DNA of 64,000 bases. Source: Sitta carolinensis. Its lineage: Eukaryota; Chordata; Aves; Passeriformes; Sittidae. This document shows, in pieces, positions 12,926 to 24,116 of the stretch. How positions within the stretch are numbered: the first letter of the stretch is position 1; each line of letters starts with the position of its first letter. The translations under genes were made by a program, and so were the position numbers. The DNA is taken from the NCBI GenBank assembly GCA_032173965.1, contig JAVUNC010000019.1, positions 9,411,234 to 9,475,233 of the forward strand, written 5' to 3'. A model generated the notes under the pieces. The model saw only the letters and a program-made list of their open reading frames with translations, had not been told where the DNA came from and did no database searches.

Positions 12926-14130
12926 TACATGGAGTAGACATTCTGCATGTAAATGATAAATAAAAACTTGAAAAAGTAGAGTATATTCTTATTTTCCAGT
13001 CTTTTGCAGCATTTTGCAATTGTTTTTGTCAATATCCAAATAAAAATGTTTAAAAAATCACTTACTAGATTGCAACCTGTGCAACATGTCTCCTTTGCCT
13101 AAAAAAATACTCCTAATTTATTTTAAATTATTCAAATAGGAAGGCTGGAAAAAAGATCAATTTTACAGCCTGTGAAATTCAAACTATTTGCTACACTTAT
13201 TTTGCTATGGAATCCTTTTCTGTTCTGAGCAGCTCAACCTGGCTGTTGAGCACAGGTGAACAGTGGTGAAGACTGTGTACAACTGCTGGAAACATTTCCA
13301 TGGGAATGAGTCAAAGGATCAAAGCAATAACGCCCTGAACCCATTTCAAGTATAAACTAGGCCATGCTCAGCTGTTTAAGCCTCTCTTATCTGGAGATTC
13401 ACGGCCACTACAAGGTCGTTATCTACCTCAGGAATGGCATCAAGCACATGTTGTTTGCCTGCAAGTGTTCCTACAGCACTTTGCATGGAGAACAATTCTG
13501 CTTTTACCTTTTTACAAGCTAAGTCATTTGCCTATCAGCAATAACTCATGTGTATGTTCTTTCCACTCAGCATATACATAAACAAACCCCCTCTGGAATG
13601 ACTTGTAAAGATATGTTTTGAGGCTTTGCCATCTTGTTCCAAAATAAGTTTATTTTCCTGCATAAATTTTTAGCTATGAAAAGTTTATTAAATAACTAAA
13701 ATACAGAGTCAGAGTAAAAACCTATCTATTTATGGTTTTCCAGATGTACAGAGGAATAGTTTAAAGTGCTTTATGCAGTCTGTACCCTATTGGATTTCAT
13801 TAAAATTTAAAGTAAATACCGGTGATTTACAATTTAATATTTATTTTTTCTCTGAGAGAAATGTATATACCCTTATATCAGGTTTCACCCTGTATGAAAA
13901 ATAAAATCTTTCAGTACATTTTAGGCTCCCAGTGGTAGTGGCTGTAGCTGTACTGGAGTTACACTGTGCTGTGCTGCACTGCAACCTGGGAGGGGCCACC
14001 AAGGACAGAGATTTCAGTTCAAGAAAAGATCTCTGACAGCATTTTGCAACCTGGTTGTTCTTATAAAGTACAAAAAATACAAAGAAATAAAAGTATGATC
14101 AATATATCAGATCAAAAATTTCTTACAGAG

Positions 14131-14632
14131 TCATAGAATCACAGAATGGTTTGGGCTGGGAAGAGGCCTGGAAAACCATCTTGTTCCAGTCCCCACTGCC
14201 AAAGGCAAGGACGCCTTCCACTGGACCAGAGTGCTCAGAGCCCCAGGGATGGGGCAGGCACAGCTCCTCTGGGCAACCTGTTCTAGTGCCTCCAATTCTT
14301 CACAGCAAAGAATTATTCCCTAATATCCAAGCTAAGCCTCCTCTCTTTCAATTGGAACCCATTCCCCCTTTCCCCATCACTACATGCTCTGTTTAAAGTC
14401 ATTCTCTATCTTGCTCTAAGTTCCCTTCAGCTACTGGAAGGGCACAATTAGGTCAAACCAAAGCCTTCTCCTTCCCAGACTGAACAATCACAATTCTCTC
14501 ACCCTTTCCTTGCAGGAGAGGGATCTCTAGCCCTCAGATCATCTTGCTGTCCCTCCTCTGGTCTCAATTTTAGCAGCTCCATGTCCCTCCTGTGCTGGGA
14601 ATCCTAGAGCTGGAGCACTGCAGGCGTCTTCA
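14131..14632 (-). mobile_element. CR1: CR1 LINE, 3' truncated copy, minus strand
   Basis: This is the clearest CR1 in the window. The plus strand opens with 'tcatagaatcacagaatggt', the reverse complement of two CR1 octamers that mark the exact 3' end. It then follows the CR1 tail: 'gggcaacctgttctagtgcc', 'tattccctaatatccaagct', 'cattccccctttccccatca' and 'ctccttcccagactgaacaa', ending near 'ctggagcactgcaggcg'. At about 500 bp it has the usual 5' truncation of dead-on-arrival CR1 copies. It is less diverged than the copies near 50.4 and 58.4 kb, so it is probably younger. No target-site duplication is expected for this family and none is evident. A T-run follows at 14638-14651. Confidence 0.93.
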
Positions 14633-15022
14633 ATTTTATTTTTTTTTTTTTCCCATGCCTACATAGTACACATTTTTCTGTCAAAGACTGAATATTTTAC
14701 ATGATATGTAACACAATAATGATTGCTTTTCATTCCTATTAAGGAGAACAGTCTATCACAAACTTGGTTGACTTGTTTAAATCACACACAGAGCATAAAC
14801 CAAAGAGTAATTACATTAAAATTAGTTATTTCTGTGTTGATATTACATATATACCTATACAGTATGATATTAGTTATTATTTATTAGATGAATATGCAGA
14901 CCTCCCACCTTAAATGTCATTTTATACCACTCATAATCTGCATAAACCCACATGGGAATATACATGGGAGTGTATGATGTATACACACAAGAACAGTCAA
15001 TGGAGAAGGAAGAGACTGAATA

Positions 15023-15046
15023 ACAAAAAAAACCAAAACAAAACCT
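15023..15046. repeat. A-rich tract with C interruptions
   Basis: 'caaaaaaaaccaaaacaaaa' continues the pattern seen at 12412 and 27588, in the same strand orientation. Confidence 0.8.
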
Positions 15047-15105
15047 GGTTATCCTACTCTATTTAATCTCCTTTAATGGATTGCATATATAAATAAATTC
15101 TATAT

Positions 15106-15193
15106 TTTAAAAATATATATACATATATATAATTGGCTTGGGGTTTTTTTTGTTTGTTTGTTTTTTGTTTTTGTTTTTTGTTTTTTGTTTTTT
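15106..15193. repeat. AT dinucleotide tract followed by G4/T-rich tract
   Basis: A TA/ATAC tract (15106-15132) is followed by 'ggggttttttttgtttgttt' and TTTTTTG repeats to 15193. The second part is the reverse-strand version of the A-rich C-run motif. Confidence 0.85.
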
Positions 15194-15652
15194 AAGTGTG
15201 GGACAAAATCTGTTCTCACATCAGTGCAAACTAACTTCATAGAACTAGTATTGTGTGAGAGTAAATGATTGCCTAATTTCACCCAGAATGAACTCATTGG
15301 ATCAGATCTTAGGGAGTTGGAAACTGCATGAGCTTTAATTCCATCCAAACAATTTTAACTAATATATTGTATTTACCTGAAAGTTTTACTTTGCTTTTCT
15401 TTTGAGCAACTGGCATGATACTCTTGTTGAGAGAAGATTTCATTAAAAGTTATTAAATTCAGAAAATAAAAGGAAGGCTTTTCCATCAGAAAACACTAAG
15501 CTTGGTAGCAATGCATAGAAAAGGTAAGAACTTGTCAATTCACCTTTAAATCCCCTCTGGCCTGTGTGTATCCATTACATATGTCCATGGACACAGGACA
15601 CACGGACATTGTTTGGATTACTGTCACCTCCTGCTTCTTTCCAGGAACTGTA

Positions 15653-15900
15653 GATGGGACAAGAGGTAAGGGGCAGGAGCTGAGGCACAGGAAATCCCAC
15701 CTGAATATCAGGGAGAGGTTCCTTACTGGCAGTGCCCGAGCTCTGGCACAGATTGCCCAGGGAGGCAGTGGAGCCTCCCTCTCTGGGATGTTCCAGAACC
15801 ATCTGGCCCCCATCCTGTGCCCTGTGCTCTGGATGACCCTGTCCGAGCTGGGAGGTTGGACCAGATGCCCAGCTGAGTCCCTTCCAGCCTGAGCCATCCT
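15653..15900 (+). mobile_element. CR1: CR1 LINE 3' end, plus strand
   Basis: The segment begins 'gatgggacaagaggtaaggg' and runs through 'cctgaatatcagggagaggt', 'gcacagattgcccagggagg' and 'gggaggttggaccagatgcc'. It ends with 'gagccatcctgggattc', a variant octamer tail. This is the 3' part of a CR1 element in plus orientation, opposite to its neighbour at 14131-14632. Its GC content is clearly above the flanking DNA. Open frames of 75-124 codons on both strands here arise from the repeat and should not be called genes. Confidence 0.88.
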
Positions 15901-16392
15901 GGGATTCAAATCAACTCGGGGGACACAGATTTTTCACCCAGTGAGAAGACACCCACCTCTGGGTTTTATCTCCCTTATTAAATATGTAATCCTACGCCTT
16001 CTTCTCTTTCCATGATTAAAATCCTGTTACAGAATTATTAATTTCCTTAAGGAATTCCACTATATTAGTTGCTATTACTAGTTCATAAATACACATTTAC
16101 TTTGCAACACCATTCCATTGCACTATTTTATAGAAACACTGAAGCACAAAAATATCACATTAGTTTCAAAAATGGAACTAATCCAAAATTCATGAGTCTC
16201 AGGTTTGGGAAAAAATTAAAATTTAATGTTAAAGTGTAAAATACAGTTTTTATATTTTATTGGCTTGGATAAAAAGGAGTTTATTTTCCATCACCAAGTC
16301 TTACCACATCAGCAATTCAGGACCATGTGTCCATCTAACCTCACATAAAATGAGCTATATTGCTTTGTCATGGTAAAATCAAGTTGCCTCAA

Positions 16393-16520
16393 GATAGAAC
16401 CATACAATAAAGTGATAATTCAGGTTGGAAGAACATGTCTGATGTATCCTTCATTAAGAGCACAACAAAAAAAGTTGTGACTTGCTCAGGACCATATAGA
16501 ACCATTGTACGAGGGGTATA
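16393..16520 (-). mobile_element. CR1: Short decayed CR1 3' end, minus strand
   Basis: 'aattcaggttggaagaacat' followed about 55 bp later by 'ttgctcaggaccatatagaa' has the spacing and order of the reverse-complement CR1 tail. The octamer region ahead of it ('agatagaaccatacaataaa') is barely recognisable. The copy is short and diverged, and a repeat-masking search could shift its limits or reject it. Confidence 0.5.
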
Positions 16521-17871
16521 AAAAGTGATCTTGGGCAAACATTGTATTATATTAATGTCCTTATGTGGAAATCTTGTGTATTCACTGCATGGGACTTACA
16601 ACACTGTAAAAAGTTATTGGAAATAATACTTTGAAAATTAGCTTATATTCAATCCCAGATAAAGACCATCGTCTCCATTATATAGATAAAGTGTAGAGGA
16701 AAATAGAGTACCATAAATTCTATTAAGACTATTGTAAATTTTTATAATCTTCTTTTAAAAGCTTTTCTCTGTGTTTCCTTTCTGTTTTTTAAAAAGCTGA
16801 ATTTCCATTATATTCATTTCCTTATGGTTTATCAGCCACTTGGGACCTCAAAAACCTCTTCACAGAATTCTGCTTCCTTTTTTTGACAATATAACTGCAA
16901 AAAATATTGATCTCTGTCATTCAACCTTTTTCTGGAATTATATGAAAAAATACATGTCCAGTAATGAGAGGTAAAATGCTTTAGTTGTTATTGCCTACAA
17001 TCTCAGCCCCTCTAAACAGGGAGACTGAGACTAAAAATCTCTTCTAAGGCTTCCAAATTGGAGCTGGCTAGCATTGACATTAAAGAAAAAAACAGCTTTG
17101 CAGAGAGCAGTAGCATCCTTTATTCACTTTAGGACACTGGAAAAACAGGACAACTATGGGGAAGGAAGATTATTTTTCAAGGTGGGCAGTGGGCTTGGCT
17201 TAAAGCCTAAAAAGTAAGGATGGCATTGTAATTTGCATGTTTTATTTGGAAGCTCTACATTGGGCTACTTTTTAATTGTAGCAGTAAATTCTTTTACCTG
17301 ACAAGGATGAAATTGGTTCTGTACTGTAACAACACTGTCTGGTCTGTGGCAAGAAAAATGCATAAAAAGCAGATTTTTCTGGTGGGGGCAGACTCAGCCT
17401 TACCTGTGTATGTATGCAGGAGAGGAGAAAGCAGAAAGTTTAAAGCAGATGAACTTTTGTGCATTTTCCCTTAAAAAGGAACAAAGGCAAGGTCAAAATA
17501 TCAACCTGAAGAACTGACAGCTCCAATAAGAGAGTAAAAAAGGAAATATTATTCTATTTCATATGATATCACTCAAATTAAGTTGCTGTCACACTTCTGT
17601 ATCAAGAGACTGGGGTTTGAGGCAGCTCAGTGCTGTGCCAGGAATCTGAGCAGCTTCCACACACTGCCCTTGATGGGTAACAGTTCAAATGACCTCCCTC
17701 TCCTGGTGGGGAATATCCTTCCAGCGCAGGATGCAGAGACCAGCCTAAAATAGTGCCTAAAATAAGAGGTAGGCAGAAGCAGAAAGAGAATGTAAGAGAT
17801 TCATTGGAGCTAATTTGTAGCAAAGTTCTCAGAGTTCAAGGCAATGAAAAATTTTTTTTGATTAATTTTAT

Positions 17872-17919
<48 letters not shown>

Positions 17920-19198
17920 GTAATTCTTGTGGTAGAAGGGATCTAAAAAAATTATTTCTTGAAGAGAAGGAATGTATATGTAGTTGTAGCTGTGTATATT
18001 AGTGCTAATAAGCCTACACCAGCTTACTACTGCTATCATGTAACAGAACTTGAAAAGAGAGTATGTACAGTCACCCACATATCTATTTTTGATCTTTCTG
18101 TCTGCTTTTAGCTCTCCTGACATTCTAAAGCACAAAAAGGAGAAAACAAATTCAAGAAAGGACGAGATTCTCTTCTAGTGTTTTTAGCTGCCAAATCCTT
18201 TTTTCTCTGTCAGCCACAGAAGCAGTGAAGCTTCCACCATCAATCCACAAGTTCTCAGGTGATAGCTGCCCAGGCCCTGTACACAGGGACTTTTCTGGCT
18301 GAGCTCTTTCTGATCATCACCACTGCATGCCCTTGATTCATGGCAGCGATATCAGGGTAGTGACAGGAAATAAGAATGTGCAGGAATGTTGACAGTTGAA
18401 AATGCCTTGTAGGGTTGAAAACCAATTTTATGAAAAAACCTTCAAATAAACTTCCAAATTCAGACATATCAGTTTCATTTATAGTGCTTTTTGTGGGTTT
18501 TGTGGAAACTAATCTCTTCACCTAACTAGATTTGTATGAGCCTTTTCTGCTCCGTGTGTTCAAACATACCCCCAAGTCAAGAAATATCTGTATTCTTTGA
18601 TTGCTTTTAATTTCAGTTCTCCAAGAGCTGTTGAAAAGATGCTTTGCTTCAGCCTATAGCATTCATAAGAGGCAGTGGTTAAACCAAATTTTTGTCACAC
18701 TGATCATTTAAACTGTCACTGAATTAAAGAACTTACAAGGAAAAAGGCAGGAACAGTGTGAGAAAAAAATCCATGCTGTTTTGATAGGGAGAGCAAAATG
18801 ATCCCATGGTATCAACATCCCAGTAAGATAGCACTAAAAATTCCTTATCTACAGGAGTCCATCCAGTAATATTGGAACTTACATAACAGCTTGAAAATGG
18901 CCAGTTCTTTGAACAGTAAGCAAGTTTAAGCAGTAAGAAGTTTAGCAATGAAATAGATGAAAAAAACCCACAACAATGTCAAGAAAAGTGCATACTCTGA
19001 ATTTAAATTTCTGAGTCTCAAACAGAATTGAAATAGACTAAAACACAGGGAATGGTGTTCTTCACCCACAGAAAATTGGTATTGAGACAATACTCTGCAC
19101 AGTGCAGTGGTACCACATGGATGAGCTCCCCAGGTGTTTCCTGACATATTCCTTGAACCCAAAACTTTGTAACAGCACCAAATTTCTCCTAAATCTCA
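16521..19198. other. Unique sequence with an AT microsatellite, no gene seen
   Basis: No repeat family was recognised except the AT array at 17875. The longest frames (99 and 88 codons, minus strand) show either microsatellite translation or no motif. Confidence 0.6.
17875..17913. repeat. AT dinucleotide microsatellite
   Basis: About 19.5 uninterrupted AT units, then 'aatatatg'. Such arrays extrude cruciforms and are likely length-variable. A Tyr-Ile repeat in a 99-codon minus-strand open frame here is its translation. Confidence 0.97.
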
Positions 19199-19466
19199 TT
19201 ACCAGTGACAGAACTCCAGGAAATGACACGAAGTTGAGTCAGAGGAGGTTGAGGTTGGATATCAGGGAAAGGTTTTTCACCAGAGGTGGCTGGGCACTGG
19301 AACAGGCTCCCCAGGGATGTGATCACAGCACCAGCCTGGCAGAGCTCCAGAAGCATTTGGAAAACAATCTCAGGCACAGGGAGTGACCCTTGGGGTGTTC
19401 TGTGCCAGGCCAGGAGCTGCACTCAGGGATCTTGATGGGCCCCTTCCAACTCCCCAGATTCTATGA
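19199..19466 (+). mobile_element. CR1: CR1 LINE 3' end, plus strand
   Basis: The order 'gaggttggatatcagggaaa', 'gggcactggaacaggctccc', 'gggatgtgatcacagcacca' and 'agctccagaagcatttggaa', then 'gggccccttccaactcccca' and the octamer 'attctatga' at 19458, is that of a bird CR1 tail in plus orientation. Sequence order and wording differ from the copy at 15653, so the two are different subfamilies. It is 5' truncated to about 270 bp and non-coding. Confidence 0.92.
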
Positions 19467-19650
19467 TAATTTAAAACTTCATGAATCTTTATGGCTATCC
19501 AGGTGTTTTCATATAAAATATAAAGAGCAAAGCAAGACTAATTTATACCAACACTTCATGGTCAGACAAATCACCTGAACAATTATTCCCACCCCAGAAA
19601 ATTCCAGAGAAAACCCTGACGGAGTCAGTTCTACAGTGTCAGAAAGTAAT

Positions 19651-19776
19651 ACCTCTGAACTCTTTTAACAGGGACAAGATTACTTTTAATTTCTTAATTA
19701 AGAAATTAATTAATTAAGAAATTTCTTTTAATTTCTTTTAAACACCTCTGAAGTTTTTTAATAGGGACAAGACTGG
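19651..19776. repeat. Direct repeat pair flanking an AT-rich palindrome
   Basis: The word 'acctctgaactcttttaaca' at 19651, followed by 'gggacaaga', recurs as 'acctctgaagttttttaata' at 19744, again followed by 'gggacaaga'. The two copies are 93 bp apart. Between them lies the perfect 20-bp palindrome AATTTCTTAATTAAGAAATT at 19688-19707, and part of it is repeated just downstream. Confidence 0.8.
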
Positions 19777-21964
19777 ACACCACATAAACACAGAGAATGA
19801 TGTTAAATACGGGCTGAAATTCTATGCCATGCTACAAGATGACAAGACACTCTCATTCCATAGATTATTACTTCCCATTTGCCCTTGTTAAAGAAAATGG
19901 GGTTAATGTCACTGGTGTAATTGATGGCTTATCTGGCTGCTGCCTTAAGCCATTGCTGAATACTTTTAAAGCTAGAGATTTTCCGGAACATTTTAGTTTC
20001 ATACTAGGAAGAAAAGCATATGAGAGAAGGACTAGACTCAAAAGAGAAAAGTGGAGGATAAATCCAGTGGTCATACAAGACATAAGAGAGGAATTTTCAT
20101 CAGTTTTTCATTTTACTTAATATATTCAGAGATCTCCAATGAGATGGAAAATCCTTAATCAGTCAAGCAGAGTATTTTAATCCTTACCTTGCTATAAACA
20201 TCAATAGATCAACCCATTTTTTTAAAATGATCTGGCATAAAATAGCAAAGTAGCTACACACACTGTAGAATTATCACAGCCTAAGAACATCAAACAAATG
20301 GACAAAATGTTCACATTTAATTGTTTTAATCAACCAATCTTAATTATACATGTTTCTTCTGATTTGTTTCACCACTTATACATTTTAGCAAACAAAGGAA
20401 CTAATGAACATTGGTTGCACAGTTCTTTTATTCTATTGGTTAAATGAAATTAAGGGGGTGGATTTGGTGGTCATCAATGAGCAGTTGCTTCTTTACAAAG
20501 TCTGCCACAGTGGGGATTTTTTCTGGATGCATTACCCAGGATGTGATGGCCAGATCCTCACCAGGCCTGGAGTCAGCACTACCCTGTCACTCCATTCTGT
20601 GCCCATCTCATGGCAAAGTCCTTCAGTGGTAACTGGGTTTGAGACAGACAAGAATGATCTTTAAGTCCTTACAGCTTCTCAAAGTGTTTTTAATGTAGAT
20701 TTCAGATCAAGAGGGAAAGTAGCATCCAAAGACAATGAAAACCCCTCTAGAATTTTTGGCCCTTCTGTGTTTTGGCAGAGCCACATCACAGCGCAAGACT
20801 CTGTAGAAAGGAAGCCACGGGTCACACTCCTCTCAGTGCTGTGAGCTGTTTGTTAGATCCCTGTCACTAATCATCTTCTTGCTCACAGCTAATACACACT
20901 TCCAAAATGAAATAAAGAGCTTAAAAAATATCAAGTCTAGTTCAAATTAGGGAAGCACTTTTTACCCTGTTATTTTGATTGCAGCTGTGATAGGAAGAGG
21001 AGTTTAATGGCATAAAGGTTTAGCAGAAGGGAGGTTGGCAGATCTAGGAGAAAAGAAAATGATACTTGTGAATTGCATTCACCAGTCCTTATGAAACAGT
21101 AAAATACCGCTGTCTCAGAGGTTTCAATAGTGTCAGAATTCATCTTATTTTTTAAATTAAATATTTTAGTAAAGTCTAAGGAAAAGTCCCTTAACAGCCA
21201 TACTCACACTATGGTTCTGCATCCATTTTTCATAGAGGGCTATATTTTGGGCCTGACTCAGTCATTTGTGACATTTAAAGAAAAGAATTTTAGGTAAAGC
21301 AGTGATTTTTTTTTTTCACAATGTCTGTTTGCTAAGCTAAACAAAAGAAAAGTCAAGTTAAAATCAATGATGCTTCCTACTCTCCTGAAAGATAGCATGC
21401 AGGCAATAAACTACTGCATAAAATGATCCTGTCAACAGAATGTGGTGTTCTAATGGCTTTCAGTCTTTGTTATATATATCTCACACCTTTTGGAGCTGAC
21501 AAAGTAGAGCCAAGACCCTGAAATATAGCATTAAACCCCCCACTAATCCAGTGCAGACCATCCCTGGAGTTGAACACAACAGGAAGTAAATTTGGAATTG
21601 ACATTAAGCAATTTTACTCAAGACTGCATCTAATCCACAACCCACTTCTGCCTGTTGGAGATTGCTGGTGGAGACTGGAATGTAACAGGGAAATCAAAAG
21701 ACAAAGAGAAAGCATGGAGCACTGTCTGTTACTGTATGACATGGGCACACACAAACCAAATAAGCATTTGACATCAGTCTGCAGCTGCTGCAGGCAGGCT
21801 GTTCAGAAGCACTATAGTGTTATAGAAGTGGGCGTAGCAATGAGCACCTGGATAAACTAAAGATATATCACCTAGATGGTAAAAGCCAGAGGCCATGGCA
21901 TGTGCAGAGATATGATACCCTCCCATTTACAAGAAAATAAGACTTTTTTTTGTTTGTTTTGTGG

Positions 21965-21997
<33 letters not shown>

Positions 21998-22254
21998 TTT
22001 GTCTTGTTGCACTGAAGTCAAAAAGCAAGCTTGATGGAAAAGTTTCTAGAAATAGAGACCATACCACTAGTACTTCCCATGGACAAATTCCTTCAGGGAG
22101 TCCTTCAATTGACAACAACAACAGAGAGGCATACATTTAGACTACAAAATTTTCAGCAAATACTTGGCCTTTTTATCACTTTTTTAATTATAGGTCTAAC
22201 AGAGATTACATTGCTGCTTTTATTTTCTGCAACAATTCATTTAGCGCCTGGCAT
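19777..22254. other. Unique sequence, no gene seen
   Basis: Frames of 62-98 codons overlap one another on both strands at 19824-20664 and 21570-21860 without any domain I recognise. The GTT array lies at its distal end. Confidence 0.55.
21964..21996. repeat. GTT trinucleotide microsatellite, 11 units
   Basis: Eleven pure GTT units are bordered by T-rich sequence ('ttttttttgtttgttttgtg' before, T6 after). The translations as poly-Thr or poly-Val/Cys are not coding. Confidence 0.97.
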
Positions 22255-22488
22255 CAAGAGACAGCAGGCCCAATGTGGAACATGGAGGGGCCTGTCTGAC
22301 CATAAAGGAACACTTGTTTCCCCTGTGAGAGTGGCTGACCATTGTCCCAGTTTCCCCTGGGAGACTGAGGAGTGATTATCTCCTCCTGGTAGCCATTCAA
22401 AAGCCATCTAGACCTGGTGCTGGGTTACCAGCTCTAAGGAGCCCTGCTTGAGCAGGGAGGCTGGGCCATCTCCAGAGGGGGTGCAGGG
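22255..22488 (+). mobile_element. CR1: CR1 LINE 3' end, plus strand, without octamer tail
   Basis: 'tgtgagagtggctgaccatt', 'agccattcaaaagccatcta', 'gagccctgcttgagcaggga' and 'ggccatctccagaggg' follow one another exactly as in the CR1 3' region in plus orientation. The final part and octamers are lost beyond about 22488. Divergence is intermediate. The open frame 22031-22375 runs from unique DNA into this repeat and is not a gene. Confidence 0.78.
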
Positions 22489-23782
22489 GATATTCTCATT
22501 TTTTTATCTGATTTTCCAAGTCAGGGTCTCATTTATAAATGAAATATATCACTCAAAGATGGTACTGGGCCATGAACAGACTGCCTGTGTGTATGTTTGA
22601 GTTGAAAATGAGCAGTCCAATGGAAATTTCAAATAAAAAGGTATTTAGAATATATAAGATTTTATGGAATGAAAGATAATAAAATGTGCAAGATAAAGCA
22701 ATTTCTTACAAACACAGTTATTCCAATGCAAAATCTTGAGATGAAACTGTCACTTTGCATATCTCACAAAAAATAAGAAAAGCTCAATAAAAGCCTGATG
22801 GAACTGTTTAGCAAGTAAATTAGTGTGTCTACCACTCTTTCTTCATAACTGCATTTCAAACCATTATGTAAATATCTGAAAATGCCACAATGAAATCCCC
22901 ATTATTTATTGTCAAATGTACAGTGAACAGTGAAAGAAAAATTTCTTCCTTTTCAAACTGAAATAATCTCTTAGCATGTGCCTCTCCCACTGAGATTACT
23001 TATGGAAGTTTTTAAAAACAGTCAGGTCAATTCCAAAGTATTTGTCACACGTAATTATGGCTTCTCTCTGAAATTGCAACAAAGAAAAGATGATTATTAT
23101 TTCAACATCAATCATCCTGACAATTACAAAATATTTGCTCCATAGGGGAAGTGGATGCATCATGTCATAGCTTCATGGTATTGGAAATATAAGCTGTTAG
23201 CATTCTCTCTAGGCTTCTTGTTTACTCCTCCTGTATGAAAATTTTACTAATTAAAAAAGAGAAGAATCCCAAATGTAATGCACATTCAATACAAGTTGAG
23301 TCTGGGAATGTGGCTGCTAATTTGTCAACTGTGAAATCACCGCAGTAATATTTCAACGACTTCAGTAAAAATTGCAATCTTGGACAATTCAGAAATACTG
23401 CAGTGTCTTACTGCATGAACTAAGGTGTGACAATGGAAAAATTAAGTCACTCAAAGAACCTTAGCTCTATCTGAGGAAAGGAACATTAAAATTTCCAGTT
23501 GAGAAAAAATTGTCCCTACCATTTGTCCTGGTTTCAGCTGGGACAGAGTTAATTTCTTCTCAGTAGAGGTTTCAGGGCTGTGGTTTGGATTCAGAATGCA
23601 AATGGTGTTGATTACACACTGATGTTTGGGGTATTGCTAAGTTGTGTTTCTCCTAAGTCAAGGGCTTCTTTTTTCCAGGCTCTGCCATTAAGGATCAAAA
23701 AAAACATGGGTGGGAGCAAAGCTGGGACAGGTGACCCAAGCTGACCAGAAGGACATTCCACGACATAAAATGTCATGCCCAG

Positions 23783-23790
23783 TATATAAA
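23783..23790 (+). promoter_or_regulatory. TATA box of the retroviral LTR
   Basis: 'tatataaa' lies about 260 bp into the LTR, at the U3/R promoter position expected for this family. Any present-day activity is unknown. The box itself is intact. Confidence 0.6.
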
Positions 23791-23943
23791 CTGAGGGGAG
23801 TTACCTGGAAGGGGGCAAAATTTGGGGCTGGGAAGGCAAGTCTGGTATTGGTCACCATTTTCATTGTGCATCACTTGTTATTGCTTCTTTCTATCCCCAT
23901 TATTAATCTAATTTACCATTACTGATGTATTTTATTTTCCATT

Positions 23944-23949
23944 ATTAAA
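23944..23949 (+). terminator. Polyadenylation signal of the LTR (attaaa)
   Basis: 'attaaa' is followed by 'ctgttcttgtctcatcttac', the usual sequence after the poly(A) signal of this LTR family. The distance from the TATA box fits a short R region. Confidence 0.5.
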
Positions 23950-24097
23950 CTGTTCTTGTCTCATCTTACAAGTTTTACTTTGATTGTCCTCCCCATCCCT
24001 TCTCTGGGTGGAAGGGGCTAGGGAGGACAGTAGGAGTTGGGAGCACTGAGTAAGTTGCTTTATTTCCAGCAAAGTGTAAACCATTAAATCTGAAATT

Positions 24098-24116
24098 AAA
24101 AAAAAAAAAAAAAAAA
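24098..24116. repeat. Poly-A tract, about 19 A, just after the LTR
   Basis: The run begins about 10 bp beyond the decayed LTR end. An LTR does not end in poly-A, so the tract is either chance or a slippage expansion next to the insertion. Confidence 0.9.

Larger units (their letters stand above)
23524..24088 (+). mobile_element. Endogenous retrovirus LTR, apparently solo, plus orientation
   Basis: A 565-bp long terminal repeat of a widespread avian endogenous retrovirus family. It opens with 'tgtcctggtttcagctggga' at 23524. It holds a TATA box, 'tatataaa', at 23783-23790, in the expected U3 context 'gtcatgcccag' just upstream. A polyadenylation signal 'attaaa' lies at 23944-23949, about 155 bp downstream, giving a normal U3-R-U5 layout. 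The end is decayed: 'gtgtaaaccatta' replaces the usual CA-ending terminus. No gag, pol or env coding remnant lies on either side, so this looks like a solo LTR left by recombination between the two LTRs of a provirus. The family is probably ERVK- or ERVL-type; I cannot settle which without a search. The 71-codon open frame at 23710-23925 is incidental. Confidence 0.85.

Noticed and set aside
15535..15909. Open frames of 124, 108 and 75 codons.
   Set aside because: They lie on a CR1 3' region, which has no coding role, and run on both strands.
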